From NCBI RefSeq assembly GCF_000026985.1, contig NC_017390.1, positions 2,949,602-3,013,601 on the forward strand: a DNA stretch of 64,000 nucleotides. The letters run 5' to 3'. The notes beneath the pieces are model-generated. The model was not told the DNA's origin. It made no database searches and worked only from the letters and a program-made list of their open reading frames with translations. Shown in pieces: positions 38,724-50,081 of this stretch (the first letter of the stretch is position 1; the number at the start of each line of letters is the position of its first letter). This stretch comes from Erwinia pyrifoliae DSM 12163. Its GTDB lineage: Bacteria; Pseudomonadota; Gammaproteobacteria; Enterobacterales; Enterobacteriaceae. A program made the translations under genes and the position numbers.

Positions 38724-40181
38724 GTGTCTGAATTGTCTCAGTTATCCCCGCAGCCGTTGTGGGATACTTTTGCCACGATTTGCTCCATCCCCCATCCTTC
38801 ATACCATGAAGAACAGCTGGCGGCTCATATTACCGCCTGGGCTTCGGAACAGGGTTTCTGGAACGAGCGTGACCAGGTGGGCAACATCCTGATCCGTAAA
38901 CCGGCAACGCAAGGTTATGAAAACCTTAAACCGGTGGCGTTACAGGCGCATCTGGATATGGTGCCGCAGAAAAATAACGACACGGTACACGACTTTACGC
39001 AAGACCCCATACAACCCTGGGTTGATGGTGAATGGGTTAAGGCACGCGGTACCACGCTGGGCGCAGATAACGGTATTGGTATGGCTTCAGCACTGGCGGT
39101 GCTGGCAGATAACAGCCTGCAACATGGCCCGCTGGAAGTGCTGCTCACCATGACCGAAGAGACCGGCATGACCGGTGCATTCGGTCTACAGCCCGGCTGG
39201 TTGCAGGCGGATATTCTGATCAATACCGATTCGGAAGAGGAAGGTGAGATCTATATGGGCTGTGCGGGGGGCGTTGACTTCACCAGCACCCAGGTGCTGA
39301 CTCACCAAGCGGTTCCGTCTGATTACCAGACGGTTAAACTGACCCTGAAAGGTTTGAAAGGCGGCCACTCAGGCTGTGATATTCATCTTGGTCTGGGCAA
39401 TGCCAACAAGCTGCTGGCGCGTTTTCTGTTTTCCCACGCGCAACAGCTGGATCTGCGCCTGATTGACTTTAACGGCGGTACGCTGCGCAATGCCATCCCC
39501 CGTGAAGCTTATGTGGCGCTGGCCGTTTCCTCGCAGCACCTTGACAAGCTGAAGTCTGTGGCGGCTGGCTATCTGCTGACGCTGCAACACGAGCTGGGTC
39601 TTATTGAGAAAAATATTGCGCTGGTAGTAGAAGATATCGCCCATGCGCCACAGGCGCTGGATGCCACCAGCCGTGATGCTTTCATTGCGCTGCTGAACAG
39701 CATGCCAAACGGGGTGATCCGCCATTCTGACGTGATGAAAGGCGTGGTGGAAACCTCGCTTAACGTCGGCGTGGTGAAGATTGACGGTGACGAGGCGAAA
39801 ATTAACTGCCTGATCCGCTCGCTGATCGACAGCGGTAAGCATTACGTGGTCGACATGCTCACCGCACTTAGCCAGCTGGCTGGCGCGCAGACTCTCGCCA
39901 GGGGCAGCTATCCGGGCTGGCAGCCAGACGGCAGTTCGCCGGTGATGGCGCTGGTGCGTGAAACCTATGAACAGCTGTTCCACAAAACCCCGAGCATCCA
40001 GGTGATCCATGCCGGTCTGGAGTGCGGGCTGTTCAGGGAACCTTATCCAGAGATGGATATGGTTTCTATCGGCCCGACCATCACCGGGGCGCACTCGCCG
40101 GATGAGCAGGTACACATTGCCAGCGTGGGCCTGTACTGGCAATTGCTGACCGCGCTGCTGAAGGCAATTCCGGTTAAGTAA
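38724..40181 (+). CDS. pepD: Aminoacyl-histidine dipeptidase (peptidase D)
   Basis: This 485-residue M20 metallopeptidase splits Xaa-His dipeptides in the cytosol. Metal-site motifs are LQAHLDMVPQ, TLGADNGIGMA, TEETGMTG (catalytic Glu) and NTDSEEEGE. The start is GTG at 38724 with AGGAGAG before it, as in E. coli. It is divergent from gpt across about 260 bp with no other gene. Confidence 0.97.
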   Translation: MSELSQLSPQPLWDTFATICSIPHPSYHEEQLAAHITAWASEQGFWNERDQVGNILIRKPATQGYENLKPVALQAHLDMVPQKNNDTVHDFTQDPIQPWVDGEWVKARGTTLGADNGIGMASALAVLADNSLQHGPLEVLLTMTEETGMTGAFGLQPGWLQADILINTDSEEEGEIYMGCAGGVDFTSTQVLTHQAVPSDYQTVKLTLKGLKGGHSGCDIHLGLGNANKLLARFLFSHAQQLDLRLIDFNGGTLRNAIPREAYVALAVSSQHLDKLKSVAAGYLLTLQHELGLIEKNIALVVEDIAHAPQALDATSRDAFIALLNSMPNGVIRHSDVMKGVVETSLNVGVVKIDGDEAKINCLIRSLIDSGKHYVVDMLTALSQLAGAQTLARGSYPGWQPDGSSPVMALVRETYEQLFHKTPSIQVIHAGLECGLFREPYPEMDMVSIGPTITGAHSPDEQVHIASVGLYWQLLTALLKAIPVK

Positions 40182-40189
40182 ATCAACGC

Positions 40190-40217
40190 GGGCGAACCGG
40201 AAAAGTCCGATTCGCCC
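40190..40217. terminator. Hairpin between pepD and dinB
   Basis: GGGCGAACCGG pairs with CCGATTCGCCC around AAAAGT with one mismatch, between convergent genes. Confidence 0.6.
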
Positions 40218-41273
40218 CTATATGCCCAACAGCAGCTGCCGTTCCAGCTGTGGGTCCAGCAGCGTGACGTGCAGCCCTACCAGCCTGACTCCGCGCCCTG
40301 CCCGCCGCTCATCCCAGCTTTTGCGCGCTACCTCAATCAAATCCGCTTTGTTCAGCTCCGGCCAGGCATGCTCCTGTGTGGTCTGCTGAAAATCGGTGAA
40401 CTTCAGCTTGACCCCCTGGCGAGCAATCAGCCTGTCCGGCTTAATTTTGCTTAACCGCCGATCCAGCTCGTCGTACAGCAGGTCAATAATTTCCAGACAG
40501 GCTTCCCAGCTGTGAATATCCTGTGACAGCGTGCGCTCCACGCCGAGAGACTTGCGCTCCCGCTCGACGATCACCTCGCGATCGTCAATGCCGTTGCAAC
40601 GCTCCCACAGCACGCGGCCAAACTTGCCAAAGCGTTTTAATAACATCGCCAGATCGGCTTTCTGCACGTCGGCACAGGTATTCAGCCCCAGTTCCTCAAG
40701 CTTGCGCGCGGTGACCTTTCCCACGCCGGGAATTTTCGCCAGCGGCAGCCGCTGCAGGAAGTCGGGCACCTCCTCCGGGGTAATCACAAACTGACCGTTG
40801 GGCTTATTGATATCCGAGGCAATTTTTGCCAAAAATTTAATCGGTGCCACCCCGGCGGAAGCCGTCAGGTTCAGCTCCCGGCTGATGGTGTCGCGGATCT
40901 GACGTGCAATCAGCGTGGCAGAACCCTGGCAGTGTGGACTGTCGGTCACGTCGAGATAGGCTTCATCCAGCGACAACGGCTCAATCAATGTGGTATAGCG
41001 GGAGAAGATATCGCGAATTTGCGTACTGGCTTCTTTATAAGCGTCATAGCGGCCACGGATCACCGTCAAATGAGGGCAGAGTTTCAGCGCCATCGCCGTC
41101 GACATCGCGCTGCGTACGCCATATTCGCGTGCCGGATAGTTGGCGGTACTGATCACCCCGCGCTGCATCTCACTGCCGCCAATGGCGATGGGAATGTCGC
41201 GCAGGCTGGGATTATCACGCATTTCTACCGCAGCAAAAAAGCAGTCCATATCCACATGAATGATTTTGCGCAT
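40218..41273 (-). CDS. dinB: DNA polymerase IV
   Basis: From the ATG at 41273 (GGAGGGG upstream) the protein is 351 residues as in E. coli. IIHVDMDCFFAAVEMRDNPS, YDAYKEASTQI and LSLDEAYLDVT hold the three catalytic acidic residues of the Y-family. The little-finger domain follows. The C-terminus (LERQLLLGI) carries the QLxLGL-type clamp-binding motif. A LexA box at 41290-41305 indicates SOS control. Confidence 0.98.
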   Translation of the reverse strand: MRKIIHVDMDCFFAAVEMRDNPSLRDIPIAIGGSEMQRGVISTANYPAREYGVRSAMSTAMALKLCPHLTVIRGRYDAYKEASTQIRDIFSRYTTLIEPLSLDEAYLDVTDSPHCQGSATLIARQIRDTISRELNLTASAGVAPIKFLAKIASDINKPNGQFVITPEEVPDFLQRLPLAKIPGVGKVTARKLEELGLNTCADVQKADLAMLLKRFGKFGRVLWERCNGIDDREVIVERERKSLGVERTLSQDIHSWEACLEIIDLLYDELDRRLSKIKPDRLIARQGVKLKFTDFQQTTQEHAWPELNKADLIEVARKSWDERRAGRGVRLVGLHVTLLDPQLERQLLLGI

Positions 41274-41289
41274 ATCCCCTCCAACAGCA

Positions 41290-41305
41290 CTGGATAAGTA
41301 TACAG
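41290..41305 (-). promoter_or_regulatory. LexA box of dinB
   Basis: CTGTATACTTATCCAG on the minus strand is CTG-N10-CAG, close to CTGTATATATATACAG, and lies 17 nt before the dinB start. Confidence 0.85.
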
Positions 41306-41486
41306 GCAACTTAACAGAGTTCAACAATGGCGAGAGTAAGCGGCATAATCCGATTTTTATGCCTGACGATCTTGATAAAAAAACAGACAGTGCTAATGTG
41401 ACGCGGTAATAGAGGAATCTTCCGATATTGTATTTAACAGGCGCTTTTCGGCGCTGCTTTTCCCTCCTACTTTCAAGAGAAACAGA

Positions 41487-42218
41487 ATGGGCAAAATCGC
41501 ACTGCTGATTGCGATGATTTTCCTGCCAGCCGTTGTCTTCGCCAGCGTACCCGATGCGGTTACGCCTCTGGCACCGGTAAGCAAAGAACTAAGAAAACAA
41601 TTAATCGGTGTTCCCGTGTATCTGCAAATCTTTAAGGAAGAGCGTACGCTGGAGCTGTACGGCAAAATTGGCAATGAATACCGTTTACTCAACAGTTACC
41701 CCATCTGCAAGTTTTCCGGGGGGCTCGGCCCGAAACGCGTACAGGGTGATTTCAAAAGCCCGGAAGGGTTTTACAGCGTGAGTTTGTCGCAGCTGAAGCC
41801 TGACAGTCGTTTCTACCGTGCGATTAACGTTGGTTTTCCCAATGAGTACGATCGCCAGCAGGGCTATCAGGGTAAATACCTGATGATCCACGGCAGCTGC
41901 GTGTCAATCGGCTGCTATGCCATGACAGATGCTTATATGGACGAAATATATCACCATGTGGAAGCCGCGCTGCGCAATGGGCAACCGCGAATCGAGGTGA
42001 GTATCTATCCGTTCCGTATGACCGAGAGCAACATGCAGCGCCACCGCTACTCGACCTATATTAACTTCTGGAAGCAGCTACAGCCTGGCTACGCGCAATT
42101 TGTGCAGACTAAGCAACCCCCTGCCGTTGCCGTCAGTGCCGGTAAGTACGTCCTGAGCCGCCCGCTTAACAGCTCAGCCGCTCCGGCATCAGCCCTCGCG
42201 CTCTCCCAGGTAAAATAG
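41487..42218 (+). CDS. dpaA: L,D-transpeptidase-fold peptidoglycan-Lpp amidase DpaA (YafK)
   Basis: The 243-residue protein has a signal peptide (IALLIAMIFLPAVVFA) and a YkuD domain with the catalytic HGSCVSIGCYAM (nucleophilic Cys in SIGC). E. coli DpaA/YafK frees Braun lipoprotein from peptidoglycan. Its last 30 bp overlap yafJ on the other strand. Confidence 0.93.
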   Translation: MGKIALLIAMIFLPAVVFASVPDAVTPLAPVSKELRKQLIGVPVYLQIFKEERTLELYGKIGNEYRLLNSYPICKFSGGLGPKRVQGDFKSPEGFYSVSLSQLKPDSRFYRAINVGFPNEYDRQQGYQGKYLMIHGSCVSIGCYAMTDAYMDEIYHHVEAALRNGQPRIEVSIYPFRMTESNMQRHRYSTYINFWKQLQPGYAQFVQTKQPPAVAVSAGKYVLSRPLNSSAAPASALALSQVK

Positions 42219-42956
42219 CGCCCATTCGCCTGGCGCAATCTTGTGCCAGGTTTCATTCGCCGTCAGCGGCTGTGTGGCCACCACGGTAACCACGTCGTTC
42301 GGCGTGGTCTGCTGCTGAAAATCAATTTCCACGTCCTGATCCAGCAGCTTGGCTTTACCGAATGGCGCACGCCGGGTTATCCAGAACAGATTGGTTGAAC
42401 AGAAAGCCATCAAATAACGGCCGTCTGACAACAGCATATTGAATACCCCTTTTTCCCGCATCTGCTGCGCCAGCTCGGCAATATAGCGGAACACCGCCGG
42501 CCAGTTGCCCGGCGTGCGCGGATAACGCGTGGTCAGCTGATGCAACAGCCAACAAAATGCCTGCTCGCTGTCGGTTTCCCCCACCGGACGGTACGGGCCG
42601 GTATCAAGGTTTTTATAGCCTCGCAGCTGACCGTTATGCGCATAGGTCCAGTTGCGGCCCCACAGCTCCCGGGTAAACGGATGAGTATTCTCCAGCGACA
42701 CTTCGCCACGGTTAGCCTGGCGGATATGTGCCACCACCGAGCGCGATTTGATGGGGTAGTCCTGTACCAGGCGGGCAATGGGCGACTGGAAACTGGGCTG
42801 TGGATCTTTGAACGTGCGGCAGCCTTTCCCTTCATAAAAGGTAATGCCCCAGCCATCTTTATGCGGACCGGTTGCGCCACCGCGCTGTACCAGCCCGGTA
42901 AAGCTAAAACAGATGTCCGTCGGGACATTGGCGCTCATCCCGAGCAGTTCGCACAT
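42189..42956 (-). CDS. yafJ: Class II glutamine amidotransferase YafJ
   Basis: The 255-residue protein begins MCELLGMSANVPTDICFSFT; Cys2 becomes the N-terminal nucleophile after Met removal. HKDGWGITFYEGKGCRTFKD, HIRQANRGEVSLENTHPF and NWTYAHNGQLRG are GATase II motifs. There is no synthetase domain, so the physiological acceptor is unknown. Confidence 0.95.
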   Translation of the reverse strand: MCELLGMSANVPTDICFSFTGLVQRGGATGPHKDGWGITFYEGKGCRTFKDPQPSFQSPIARLVQDYPIKSRSVVAHIRQANRGEVSLENTHPFTRELWGRNWTYAHNGQLRGYKNLDTGPYRPVGETDSEQAFCWLLHQLTTRYPRTPGNWPAVFRYIAELAQQMREKGVFNMLLSDGRYLMAFCSTNLFWITRRAPFGKAKLLDQDVEIDFQQQTTPNDVVTVVATQPLTANETWHKIAPGEWALFYLGEREG

Positions 42957-43191
42957 AGGGATACCTCATAACCAATACGGCAATAGCGTTTGAGAACGGA
43001 ATTTTACGGTTAATTTCGCGTGACATAAAGCGGCAACCGGGGTCATATCCACCAGCTTACCTCAGTCGGCGCAGCGGTTGACAATAAATTTGCAGGGGGC
43101 AGATTTAAACGCCCTTTACAACAGGCGTACAGCCGACGGATGAGCTTTATCAGGAAACTCACCCACCGATAATCGTCAGCGATAATAAAGA

Positions 43192-43770
43192 TTATTTTAC
43201 CATCTCTTTTTCAATCAGCAGCATCAGGATATGGATCACTTTAATGTGAATTTCCTGAATACGGTCGGCATAGCCGAAGTGCGGCACGCGAATTTCCACG
43301 TCCGCCAGGCCGTCCATTTTCCCGCCGTCTTTACCGGTCAGGGTGATAACCTTCATGCCCTGAGCGCGCGCGGCTTCAACCGCCTTGATGATGTTCGCTG
43401 AGTTACCCGAAGTTGACAGCCCCAGCAGAACATCTCCGGCTTTACCCACCGCTTCGACATAGCGCGAGAAAACATAGTCATAGCCAAAATCATTACTGAC
43501 GCAGGAGAGATGGCTGACATCAGAGATGGCAATCGCCGGGTAGCCGGGACGGTTTTCACGGTAACGGCCGGTCAGTTCTTCTGCGAAGTGCATCGCATCA
43601 CAATGAGAACCGCCATTGCCACAGGAGAGGACTTTGCCACCCGCTTTGAATGAATCAGCCAGTAACACCGCCGCGCGCTGAATGGCCGCGATATTTGCCT
43701 CATCACTGAGAAATTTATTCAGCGTATCTGCCGCTTCGTTCAGTTCGCTACGGATAATGTCCTGATACAT
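43192..43770 (-). CDS. gmhA: Sedoheptulose-7-phosphate isomerase
   Basis: The 192 residues from the ATG at 43770 match GmhA/LpcA. The SIS-domain phosphate site is [20 protein letters not shown] and [20 protein letters not shown]. It makes D-glycero-D-manno-heptose 7-phosphate for the LPS inner core. AGAGGA lies 9 nt upstream. Confidence 0.97.
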   Translation of the reverse strand: MYQDIIRSELNEAADTLNKFLSDEANIAAIQRAAVLLADSFKAGGKVLSCGNGGSHCDAMHFAEELTGRYRENRPGYPAIAISDVSHLSCVSNDFGYDYVFSRYVEAVGKAGDVLLGLSTSGNSANIIKAVEAARAQGMKVITLTGKDGGKMDGLADVEIRVPHFGYADRIQEIHIKVIHILMLLIEKEMVK

Positions 43771-43939
43771 AGGGGGATGTCCTCTTAGGGAAAAATTCTC
43801 GCCAGAGTCTATCAAGTTGCCGCAGAGGCGGAAAGTAATAAGCCTGACGGAGGCGGGGATCTCACCGCTTTGTGAGCCAGGTAGTAATTATTATCTAAAC
43901 AGATTGCGGCCAGCGAGAGGGTCATCTAAACCTGTAGTT

Positions 43940-43956
43940 AACAGGTCAGACCACTT
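43940..43956. promoter_or_regulatory. FadR operator upstream of fadE
   Basis: AACAGGTCAGACCACTT matches the palindrome AACTGGTCNGACCAGTT at 14 of 16 defined positions. It lies 21 bp before the fadE ATG, consistent with FadR repression relieved by acyl-CoA. Confidence 0.8.
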
Positions 43957-43977
43957 ACTACTTACGGAGCACAGGTT

Positions 43978-46422
43978 ATGATGGTTCTCAGCATTATGGC
44001 GACGATGATCGCGCTCGGCGTCCTGTTTTATCACCACATCAACCTTCAGGCTTCCAGCGCAATTCTGCTGGTGTGGGCCGCTGCTCTCGGCTTTGCCGGG
44101 CTGTGGACGTTATGGCTGCTGCTACCGCTGGCCGCTATGCTGCTGGCGCTGAATCGGCCTGCAATACGCCGCCCGCTGCTGGCAAAACCGGCGCTGGCAG
44201 CCTTCCAGAAAGTGATGCCGCCAATGTCGCGCACTGAAAAAGAAGCCATTGATGCCGGAACCACCTGGTGGGAAGGGGATCTGTTTCGCGGTAAGCCGGA
44301 CTGGGAAAAGCTGCATAACTACCCACAGCCGCGCCTGACCACGGAAGAACAGGCATTTATCGATGGTCCGGTGGAAGAAGCCTGCCGCATGGCGAATGAT
44401 TTTCAGATAACTCACGAAATGGCGGATCTGCCGCCCGAACTGTGGGCGTACCTGAAACAGCAGCGCTTCTTCGCGATGATTATCAAGAAGCAGTACGGCG
44501 GGCTGGAGTTCTCCGCTTATGCCCAGGCTCAGGTGCTGCAAAAGCTGGCGGGCGTTTCCGGCATTCTGGCGATCACCGTCGGCGTACCTAACTCCCTGGG
44601 GCCGGGGGAACTGTTACAGCATTACGGCACGGAGGAACAGAAGGATCGCTATCTGCCACGCCTGGCACGCGGCGAAGAGATCCCCTGCTTTGCGTTGACC
44701 AGCCCGGAAGCGGGTTCCGATGCCGGTGCCATCCCGGATACCGGCGTGGTATGCATGGGAGAATGGCAAGGGGAACAGGTTCTCGGCATGCGTCTGAGCT
44801 GGAACAAGCGCTATATCACCCTGGCCCCGATAGCCACGGTGCTCGGCCTGGCGTTTAAACTTTCCGATCCACAACACTTGTTAGGGGAAGAGGAAGAGCT
44901 GGGTATTACCTGTGCGCTGATCCCCACGCAAACCCCTGGTGTTGAGATTGGCAAACGCCACTTCCCGCTCAACGTACCGTTCCAGAACGGCCCCACCCGG
45001 GGTAAAGATATTTTTGTACCGCTCGACTTTATTATTGGTGGCCCGACGATGGCCGGCCAGGGCTGGCGCATGCTGGTCGAGTGCCTGTCGGTGGGGCGTG
45101 GCATCACCCTGCCGTCTAACTCCACCGGCAGTTTGAAAAGTATTGCTCTGGCAACGGGTGCTTACGCCCATATCCGCCGTCAGTTCCACGTATCCATTGG
45201 CAAAATGGAGGGAATTGAGGAACCGCTGGCACGCATTGCCGGCAACGCCTACGTGATGGATGCCGCCGCATCGCTGATTACCAGCGGCATCATGCTGGGC
45301 GAAAAACCCGCCGTCCTGTCAGCCATCGTGAAATACCACTGCACCCATCGCGGCCAGCGGGCAATTATCGATGCGATGGATATCGCCGGCGGCAAAGGCA
45401 TTATGCTGGGTAACAGCAATTTCCTCGCCCGCGCCTATCAGGGTGCACCGATTGCTATTACCGTGGAGGGAGCCAATATTCTCACCCGCAGCATGATCAT
45501 CTTCGGCCAGGGGGCGATCCGCTGCCATCCGTATGTGCTGGATGAGATGGCGGCCGCACAGAATAATGACGTGGCGGCGTTTGATAAAGCCCTGTTCAGC
45601 CATATCGGCCATGTCGGCTGCAACAAGATGCGCAGCCTGTGGCTGGGATTAACCGGCGGGCGTACCAGCGCCACGCCAACCCGTGATGCCACACGCCGCT
45701 ACTATCAGCACCTGAACCGCATCAGCGCCAACCTTGCGCTGATCTCGGATATGTCGATGACGATCCTGGGCGGCAGCCTGAAACGGCGTGAGCGCATTTC
45801 AGCCCGACTGGGCGATGTGCTTAGCCAGCTCTATCTGGCATCGGCAGCGCTCAAACGCTATGAGGATGAGGGGCGCAATGAGGCGGATCTGCCGCTGCTG
45901 CACTGGGGCATACAGGACGCCATGCATCAGGCAGAAACGGCAATGGACGATTTGCTACGCAACTTCCCCCACCGCCTGCTGGCCGGGTTGATGCGCGTGC
46001 TGATTTTCCCCACCGGGCTGCACTGTCCTGCACCCTCCGATCGCCTCGATCACCAGCTGGCGCAGATCCTGCAAGTCCCATCGGCTACCCGTACCCGCCT
46101 GGGGCGCGGCCAGTATCTGACGCCGGGCGAGAATAACCCGGCAGGGCAGCTGGAAGCGGCATTACAGGATGTGATAGCGGCAGAAGCTATCCACGACCGC
46201 CTGTGTCAACAGCAGAAAAAGCATCTGCCGTTTACCCGCCTTGATGCGTTAGCCGCAGAAGGATTGCAGGCGCAGTGGATCACGCCGGAAGAGGCCGATA
46301 TCCTGATCCGTGCTGAAGCCAGCCGCCTGCGTTCAATCAACGTCGATGAGTTTGCGCCGGATGCGCTGGCCGTCCGGCCGGAGAAAGAGGCGCGGGCAGC
46401 ACCGAAGATTGCCGCAGCATAA
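43978..46422 (+). CDS. fadE: Acyl-CoA dehydrogenase FadE
   Basis: This 814-residue flavoprotein performs the first step of fatty acid beta-oxidation. Two N-terminal membrane segments precede [20 protein letters not shown], which is unchanged from E. coli. [20 protein letters not shown] and [15 protein letters not shown] are in the dehydrogenase domain, followed by the long FadE-specific C-terminal domain. It is divergent from gmhA with a FadR site between. Confidence 0.98.
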   Translation: MMVLSIMATMIALGVLFYHHINLQASSAILLVWAAALGFAGLWTLWLLLPLAAMLLALNRPAIRRPLLAKPALAAFQKVMPPMSRTEKEAIDAGTTWWEGDLFRGKPDWEKLHNYPQPRLTTEEQAFIDGPVEEACRMANDFQITHEMADLPPELWAYLKQQRFFAMIIKKQYGGLEFSAYAQAQVLQKLAGVSGILAITVGVPNSLGPGELLQHYGTEEQKDRYLPRLARGEEIPCFALTSPEAGSDAGAIPDTGVVCMGEWQGEQVLGMRLSWNKRYITLAPIATVLGLAFKLSDPQHLLGEEEELGITCALIPTQTPGVEIGKRHFPLNVPFQNGPTRGKDIFVPLDFIIGGPTMAGQGWRMLVECLSVGRGITLPSNSTGSLKSIALATGAYAHIRRQFHVSIGKMEGIEEPLARIAGNAYVMDAAASLITSGIMLGEKPAVLSAIVKYHCTHRGQRAIIDAMDIAGGKGIMLGNSNFLARAYQGAPIAITVEGANILTRSMIIFGQGAIRCHPYVLDEMAAAQNNDVAAFDKALFSHIGHVGCNKMRSLWLGLTGGRTSATPTRDATRRYYQHLNRISANLALISDMSMTILGGSLKRRERISARLGDVLSQLYLASAALKRYEDEGRNEADLPLLHWGIQDAMHQAETAMDDLLRNFPHRLLAGLMRVLIFPTGLHCPAPSDRLDHQLAQILQVPSATRTRLGRGQYLTPGENNPAGQLEAALQDVIAAEAIHDRLCQQQKKHLPFTRLDALAAEGLQAQWITPEEADILIRAEASRLRSINVDEFAPDALAVRPEKEARAAPKIAAA

Positions 46423-46424
46423 CC

Positions 46425-46447
46425 GCGAGGGGGACATTGTCCCCCCG
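46425..46447. terminator. Hairpin between fadE and mtnK
   Basis: GCGAGGGGGACA and TGTCCCCCCGC pair (one mismatch) around a short loop right after the fadE stop, between convergent genes. Confidence 0.65.
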
Positions 46448-46455
46448 CACTTTCC

Positions 46456-47655
46456 TTAGCCGTTCTGGCGAATACGCGCAATCAGCGCTTCGACATCCGC
46501 AACGTGGTCAGCCAGCAGGATCAGACTGCGGCCCAGCGTTATCGCCTGGCGCACGCACTCAACGCGCATCGCCTCATCTTTAATGCCTTTGATATCCGCC
46601 ACCTGCGACATGCCCACGGTGCGACGAATCAGCTCGGTGCCGCTGTAGCCGATGGTATCGCGCCATATCTTAACCAGGAAAGTGCTGGCATAGCCCGGTA
46701 CGGCCAGCGCTCTGTCGCGGCTCTTCCCGGCTGCCAGCGCGAGAAAACCTTCAGCAAAGCTCTGCCACAGCTGGCGTACGTCGTTCAGGCGTTTTTCACG
46801 CGCATCGGCCGCCTCACGCGGAGGCAGAAGCCCCGGCGCGGCGCAGTAGCTAATCAGCAAATTACCCAGCGCGCTGCCGATATCAAAGCCCATCGGGCCG
46901 TAGAAACCAAATTCGGCGTCGATCACCTTGAGCTTACCTTCAGCAACAAAAATGGAGCCGCTGTGCACATCGCCGTGCAGCAGCGCTTCGGCATTGCTGA
47001 AAAAACGGTGTTTTAATCCGGCAACCGCCACCCGCAGCTCGCGGTCTTCACGCAGCGCTTCCGCCAGCGGCTCCAGCGCACGCGGATAGCCATTACGCGC
47101 ATGGACTTCATAAGGTTCATTAAAGAACAGCTCTTCGGTAATGTCGCACAGCTCCGGGTTAGTAAAGCGAATAACGTCCGCTTTTTTCTGACGGGGATGC
47201 TGGAAGAAATCAGAAGTATGGAACAGCGTCTGCGCCAGATAATCTCCCAGCTGCCGTGCCGCCTGCGGCCAGTCGACGCCTTTTACCAACTCAGTGCGCC
47301 AGATAGCATGATCGGAGAGATCTTCCATCACCGTCACCGCCAGCAGCGGATCGTAATGCAGAATGTTGACCGTATGCTGCGGGCAGAATTTGCCATGCTC
47401 AATCAGCACTTCGGCCTCCAGCCGGGCGCGATCGAGGGTCAGCGGCCAGGATTCCCCCACGCAGCGCACCCAGGGCAGCGCCTGCTTGACGATCACCCGG
47501 CTTACGCCCGCCGTATCGAAAACCCTGAATACCAGATTCAGATTACCATCGCCCACTTCCAGCGCGTCGACCAGACTGTTGGGATTATCCACGCCGCCAA
47601 ACTGGCGAGCATATTCCACGGCATCAGCTGCGGCAAACGTACGGTATTGCGCCAT
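46456..47655 (-). CDS. mtnK: 5-Methylthioribose kinase
   Basis: The 399-residue APH-fold kinase phosphorylates methylthioribose. [20 protein letters not shown] carries the catalytic Asp and [18 protein letters not shown] the metal-binding motif. It is divergent from mtnA. MtnK implies that MTA is first cleaved to methylthioribose by a nucleosidase (not in the window). Confidence 0.97.
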   Translation of the reverse strand: MAQYRTFAAADAVEYARQFGGVDNPNSLVDALEVGDGNLNLVFRVFDTAGVSRVIVKQALPWVRCVGESWPLTLDRARLEAEVLIEHGKFCPQHTVNILHYDPLLAVTVMEDLSDHAIWRTELVKGVDWPQAARQLGDYLAQTLFHTSDFFQHPRQKKADVIRFTNPELCDITEELFFNEPYEVHARNGYPRALEPLAEALREDRELRVAVAGLKHRFFSNAEALLHGDVHSGSIFVAEGKLKVIDAEFGFYGPMGFDIGSALGNLLISYCAAPGLLPPREAADAREKRLNDVRQLWQSFAEGFLALAAGKSRDRALAVPGYASTFLVKIWRDTIGYSGTELIRRTVGMSQVADIKGIKDEAMRVECVRQAITLGRSLILLADHVADVEALIARIRQNG

Positions 47656-47687
47656 AACCTGTCCCTCAAAAATAAGCGATGATTCGT

Positions 47688-47718
47688 TATAATAAGCCGT
47701 TCAGACGTCTATACATCC
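47688..47718. promoter_or_regulatory. Promoter with MetJ box array between mtnK and mtnA
   Basis: TATAAT at 47688-47693 is a plausible mtnA -10. It is followed by three consecutive 8-mers AGCCGTTC, AGACGTCT (perfect met box, 47703-47710) and ATACATCC. MetJ binds tandem AGACGTCT sites with SAM, so both divergent genes are probably repressed when methionine is plentiful. Confidence 0.7.
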
Positions 47719-47769
47719 GCCAGCCATGTTGGCACAATAACCCGCAGTAAATCAACCAGGATTTAATCG

Positions 47770-48801
47770 ATGCAAACACTCAGCACCACCAGCCTGAAGA
47801 TACGTGACAACCAGCTCTGGATCCTCGATCAGCAGGCGCTGCCGCAGCAGAAAATCTGGCGCCCGACGGCAGATGTCAATCAACTGGTTGGCCACATCAA
47901 GGCGCTGCGCGTGCGCGGTGCGCCGCTGATCGGCCTGTCTGCCAGCCTGCTGCTGGCACTGCTGGCGGAAAACGGCATGGCTAAAGCCGCACTGGCCGAA
48001 GCGCTGGAGGTACTACGCGCCGCACGCCCGACGGCAGTTAACCTGATGAACAACCTAGACCGCATGAAGCAGGCGCTGGCGCAAAACGACTTTATCAACG
48101 CAATGAGTACAGAGGCGCTGCGCCTGATCGACGAAGATAAAGCGCTGTGTGAGCGCATCGCCATCGCCGGTAGCGCACTGATCCCCCCCGGCAGCCGTCT
48201 GCTGACCCATTGCAACACCGGAGGGCTCGCCACCGCGGGCGTTGGCACGGCACTGGGCGTGATTGCACGCGGCTGGCAGCAGGGCAACGTTGCCAGCGTC
48301 TGGGTGGATGAAACCCGCCCGCTGTTGCAGGGTGGCCGCCTGACGGCCTGGGAGTTGGGCGAACTGGGCATCCCCTACCGCCTGATCTGCGATTCGATGG
48401 CCGCCAGCCTGATGGCGCGCGGGGAGGTGGATGCAGTCTGGGTGGGCGCGGATCGGATCGCGGCGAATGGCGACGTGGCGAATAAAATTGGCACCTACAG
48501 CCTGGCGGTGCTGGCTGATTATCACAATATTCCATTCTATGTTGCCGCCCCGCATACCACGCTGGATCGCGCCTGCCCGAACGGTGACGCCATCCCCATT
48601 GAGCAGCGGGCAGCCAGCGAAGTGACCGGCGTCAGCGGCAGTTTTGGCACCGTGCACTGGGTGCCTGAAAACGCGGCGGTATACAACCCGGCATTTGATG
48701 TCACTCCCGCCTCGCTGATTAGCGGCTGGGTGCTGGATAGCGGCGTGGTAACGCCGGAGCAGGTTCGGGCGGGTGAATTTTCACCGCATCGTCAAGGGTA
48801 A
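47770..48801 (+). CDS. mtnA: Methylthioribose-1-phosphate isomerase
   Basis: The 343-residue enzyme converts MTR-1-P to methylthioribulose-1-[20 protein letters not shown] holds the catalytic Cys, and [20 protein letters not shown] the catalytic Asp. It belongs to the eIF2B-related fold. It is divergent from mtnK and shares the MetJ region. Confidence 0.97.
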   Translation: MQTLSTTSLKIRDNQLWILDQQALPQQKIWRPTADVNQLVGHIKALRVRGAPLIGLSASLLLALLAENGMAKAALAEALEVLRAARPTAVNLMNNLDRMKQALAQNDFINAMSTEALRLIDEDKALCERIAIAGSALIPPGSRLLTHCNTGGLATAGVGTALGVIARGWQQGNVASVWVDETRPLLQGGRLTAWELGELGIPYRLICDSMAASLMARGEVDAVWVGADRIAANGDVANKIGTYSLAVLADYHNIPFYVAAPHTTLDRACPNGDAIPIEQRAASEVTGVSGSFGTVHWVPENAAVYNPAFDVTPASLISGWVLDSGVVTPEQVRAGEFSPHRQG

Positions 48802-48806
48802 CAAAC

Positions 48807-48839
48807 CGGGGCAACCGTGCATATATCACGGTTGCCCCG
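48807..48839. terminator. Hairpin between mtnA and mtnD
   Basis: CGGGGCAACCGTG and CACGGTTGCCCCG form a perfect 13-bp stem around a 7-nt loop between convergent genes. Confidence 0.75.
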
Positions 48840-48852
48840 CGTATTGTCCCGT

Positions 48853-49395
48853 TTAAGGCAGGCGCGGATAGCCGTCCGCAATCGGATCGCCGGTAAATTT
48901 AGCGATCCAGCCTTCCTGATTGTCGAAGATGCGGATGGCAGTAAAGTGCGGTGAGGATCCCATATCAAACCAGTGTGGAGTCCCTGCCGGAACCGAGATC
49001 AGGTCATTTTTTTCACACAGCACCTGGAAAATATGCCCGTCAAGATGCAGGCAGAACAGCCCCGCCCCTTCGACAAAGAAGCGCACTTCATCTTCTCCGT
49101 GAGTATGTTCAGAGAGAAACTTGCTGCGCAACGCCTCCTTCTGCGGGTTGTCGGCACGCATGCTGATCACGTCCCAGCTTTGGTAGCCTTTCTCCGCCAC
49201 CAACCGGTCAATAGCATGCTGATAGGCATCGATTACCGTCTCTGAGTCAGGGTTATCCCCCAGGTCGCGGTCGGCATGCCAGCGTTCAAAGCGCACCCCT
49301 TTGCTGCGCAGCTTTTCAGCCATTTCAGCCGCATCCATGCTGTACCATACCGGGGTGGTCGCTTCACTATCGGTAAAAATAGTCAGTGCACTCAT
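48853..49395 (-). CDS. mtnD: Acireductone dioxygenase
   Basis: This 180-residue cupin has metal ligands in [15 protein letters not shown] and [12 protein letters not shown]. Depending on Fe or Ni it gives 2-keto-4-methylthiobutyrate plus formate or a CO-releasing off-pathway product. It overlaps mtnC by 4 bp. Confidence 0.97.
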   Translation of the reverse strand: MSALTIFTDSEATTPVWYSMDAAEMAEKLRSKGVRFERWHADRDLGDNPDSETVIDAYQHAIDRLVAEKGYQSWDVISMRADNPQKEALRSKFLSEHTHGEDEVRFFVEGAGLFCLHLDGHIFQVLCEKNDLISVPAGTPHWFDMGSSPHFTAIRIFDNQEGWIAKFTGDPIADGYPRLP

Positions 49396-50081
49396 GAGTT
49401 CAACAGCTCCTGGTTAATCCGATCAAAATCGGTGACCTGACGATGGCGGCTTGCGTTATCCGCCGCGCCGCGTATTAACTGCACGGTATGCCAGCCCGCA
49501 TCCCGTGCGGCGTCCAGCTCCTGATGGATATCGGACAAAAACAGCAGCTGCTCTGCGGGCAGGCCAATCTGGCTGGCGATATTGTGATAAGCATCCACTT
49601 CGCGTTTGGCACCCACATGGGTATCAAAATAGCCGCTGAACAGCCCGGTGATATCACCGGCATCGCTGTAGCCAAACAGTAATTTCTGCGCCGCCACCGA
49701 ACCGGAGGAATAGATATACAGCGCCAGCCCCTGCTGCTGCCAGCGCTTCAGGGCGGGTAGCACATCCGGATAAAGATGGCCGGTAAAACTGCCGTTGAGA
49801 TAGCCGTCACGCCAGACCATCCCTTGTAACGCCTTCAGCGCGGTGGACTTACGATCCTCAGCCATAAAGCCAAACAGCACGTCGATAAGCTCCTGCACCG
49901 TAGCCTGTGGGCGCGCAACCTCCGCGCGCAGCTGGTCGAGCACCTGCACCACCGCCGGCTGCTGCTGGTTACCGCTGATAAATGACGGCAAATTTTCGCG
50001 GGCGTAAGGGAACAGCACGTTATGCACAAAGCGAATATCGCTGGTGGTGCCTTCAATATCGGTGACGATAGCGCGGATCAT
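49392..50081 (-). CDS. mtnC: Enolase-phosphatase E1
   Basis: The 229-residue HAD-family enzyme ([19 protein letters not shown] has the nucleophile Asp and acid/base Glu) enolises and dephosphorylates diketo-5-methylthiopentyl-1-P. It is translationally coupled to mtnB and mtnD. Confidence 0.97.
   Translation of the reverse strand: MIRAIVTDIEGTTSDIRFVHNVLFPYARENLPSFISGNQQQPAVVQVLDQLRAEVARPQATVQELIDVLFGFMAEDRKSTALKALQGMVWRDGYLNGSFTGHLYPDVLPALKRWQQQGLALYIYSSGSVAAQKLLFGYSDAGDITGLFSGYFDTHVGAKREVDAYHNIASQIGLPAEQLLFLSDIHQELDAARDAGWHTVQLIRGAADNASRHRQVTDFDRINQELLNS

Noticed and set aside
39369..40142. 257-codon minus-strand frame inside pepD
   Set aside because: Antisense to a complete, well conserved pepD; the composition is what GC-rich third positions produce.
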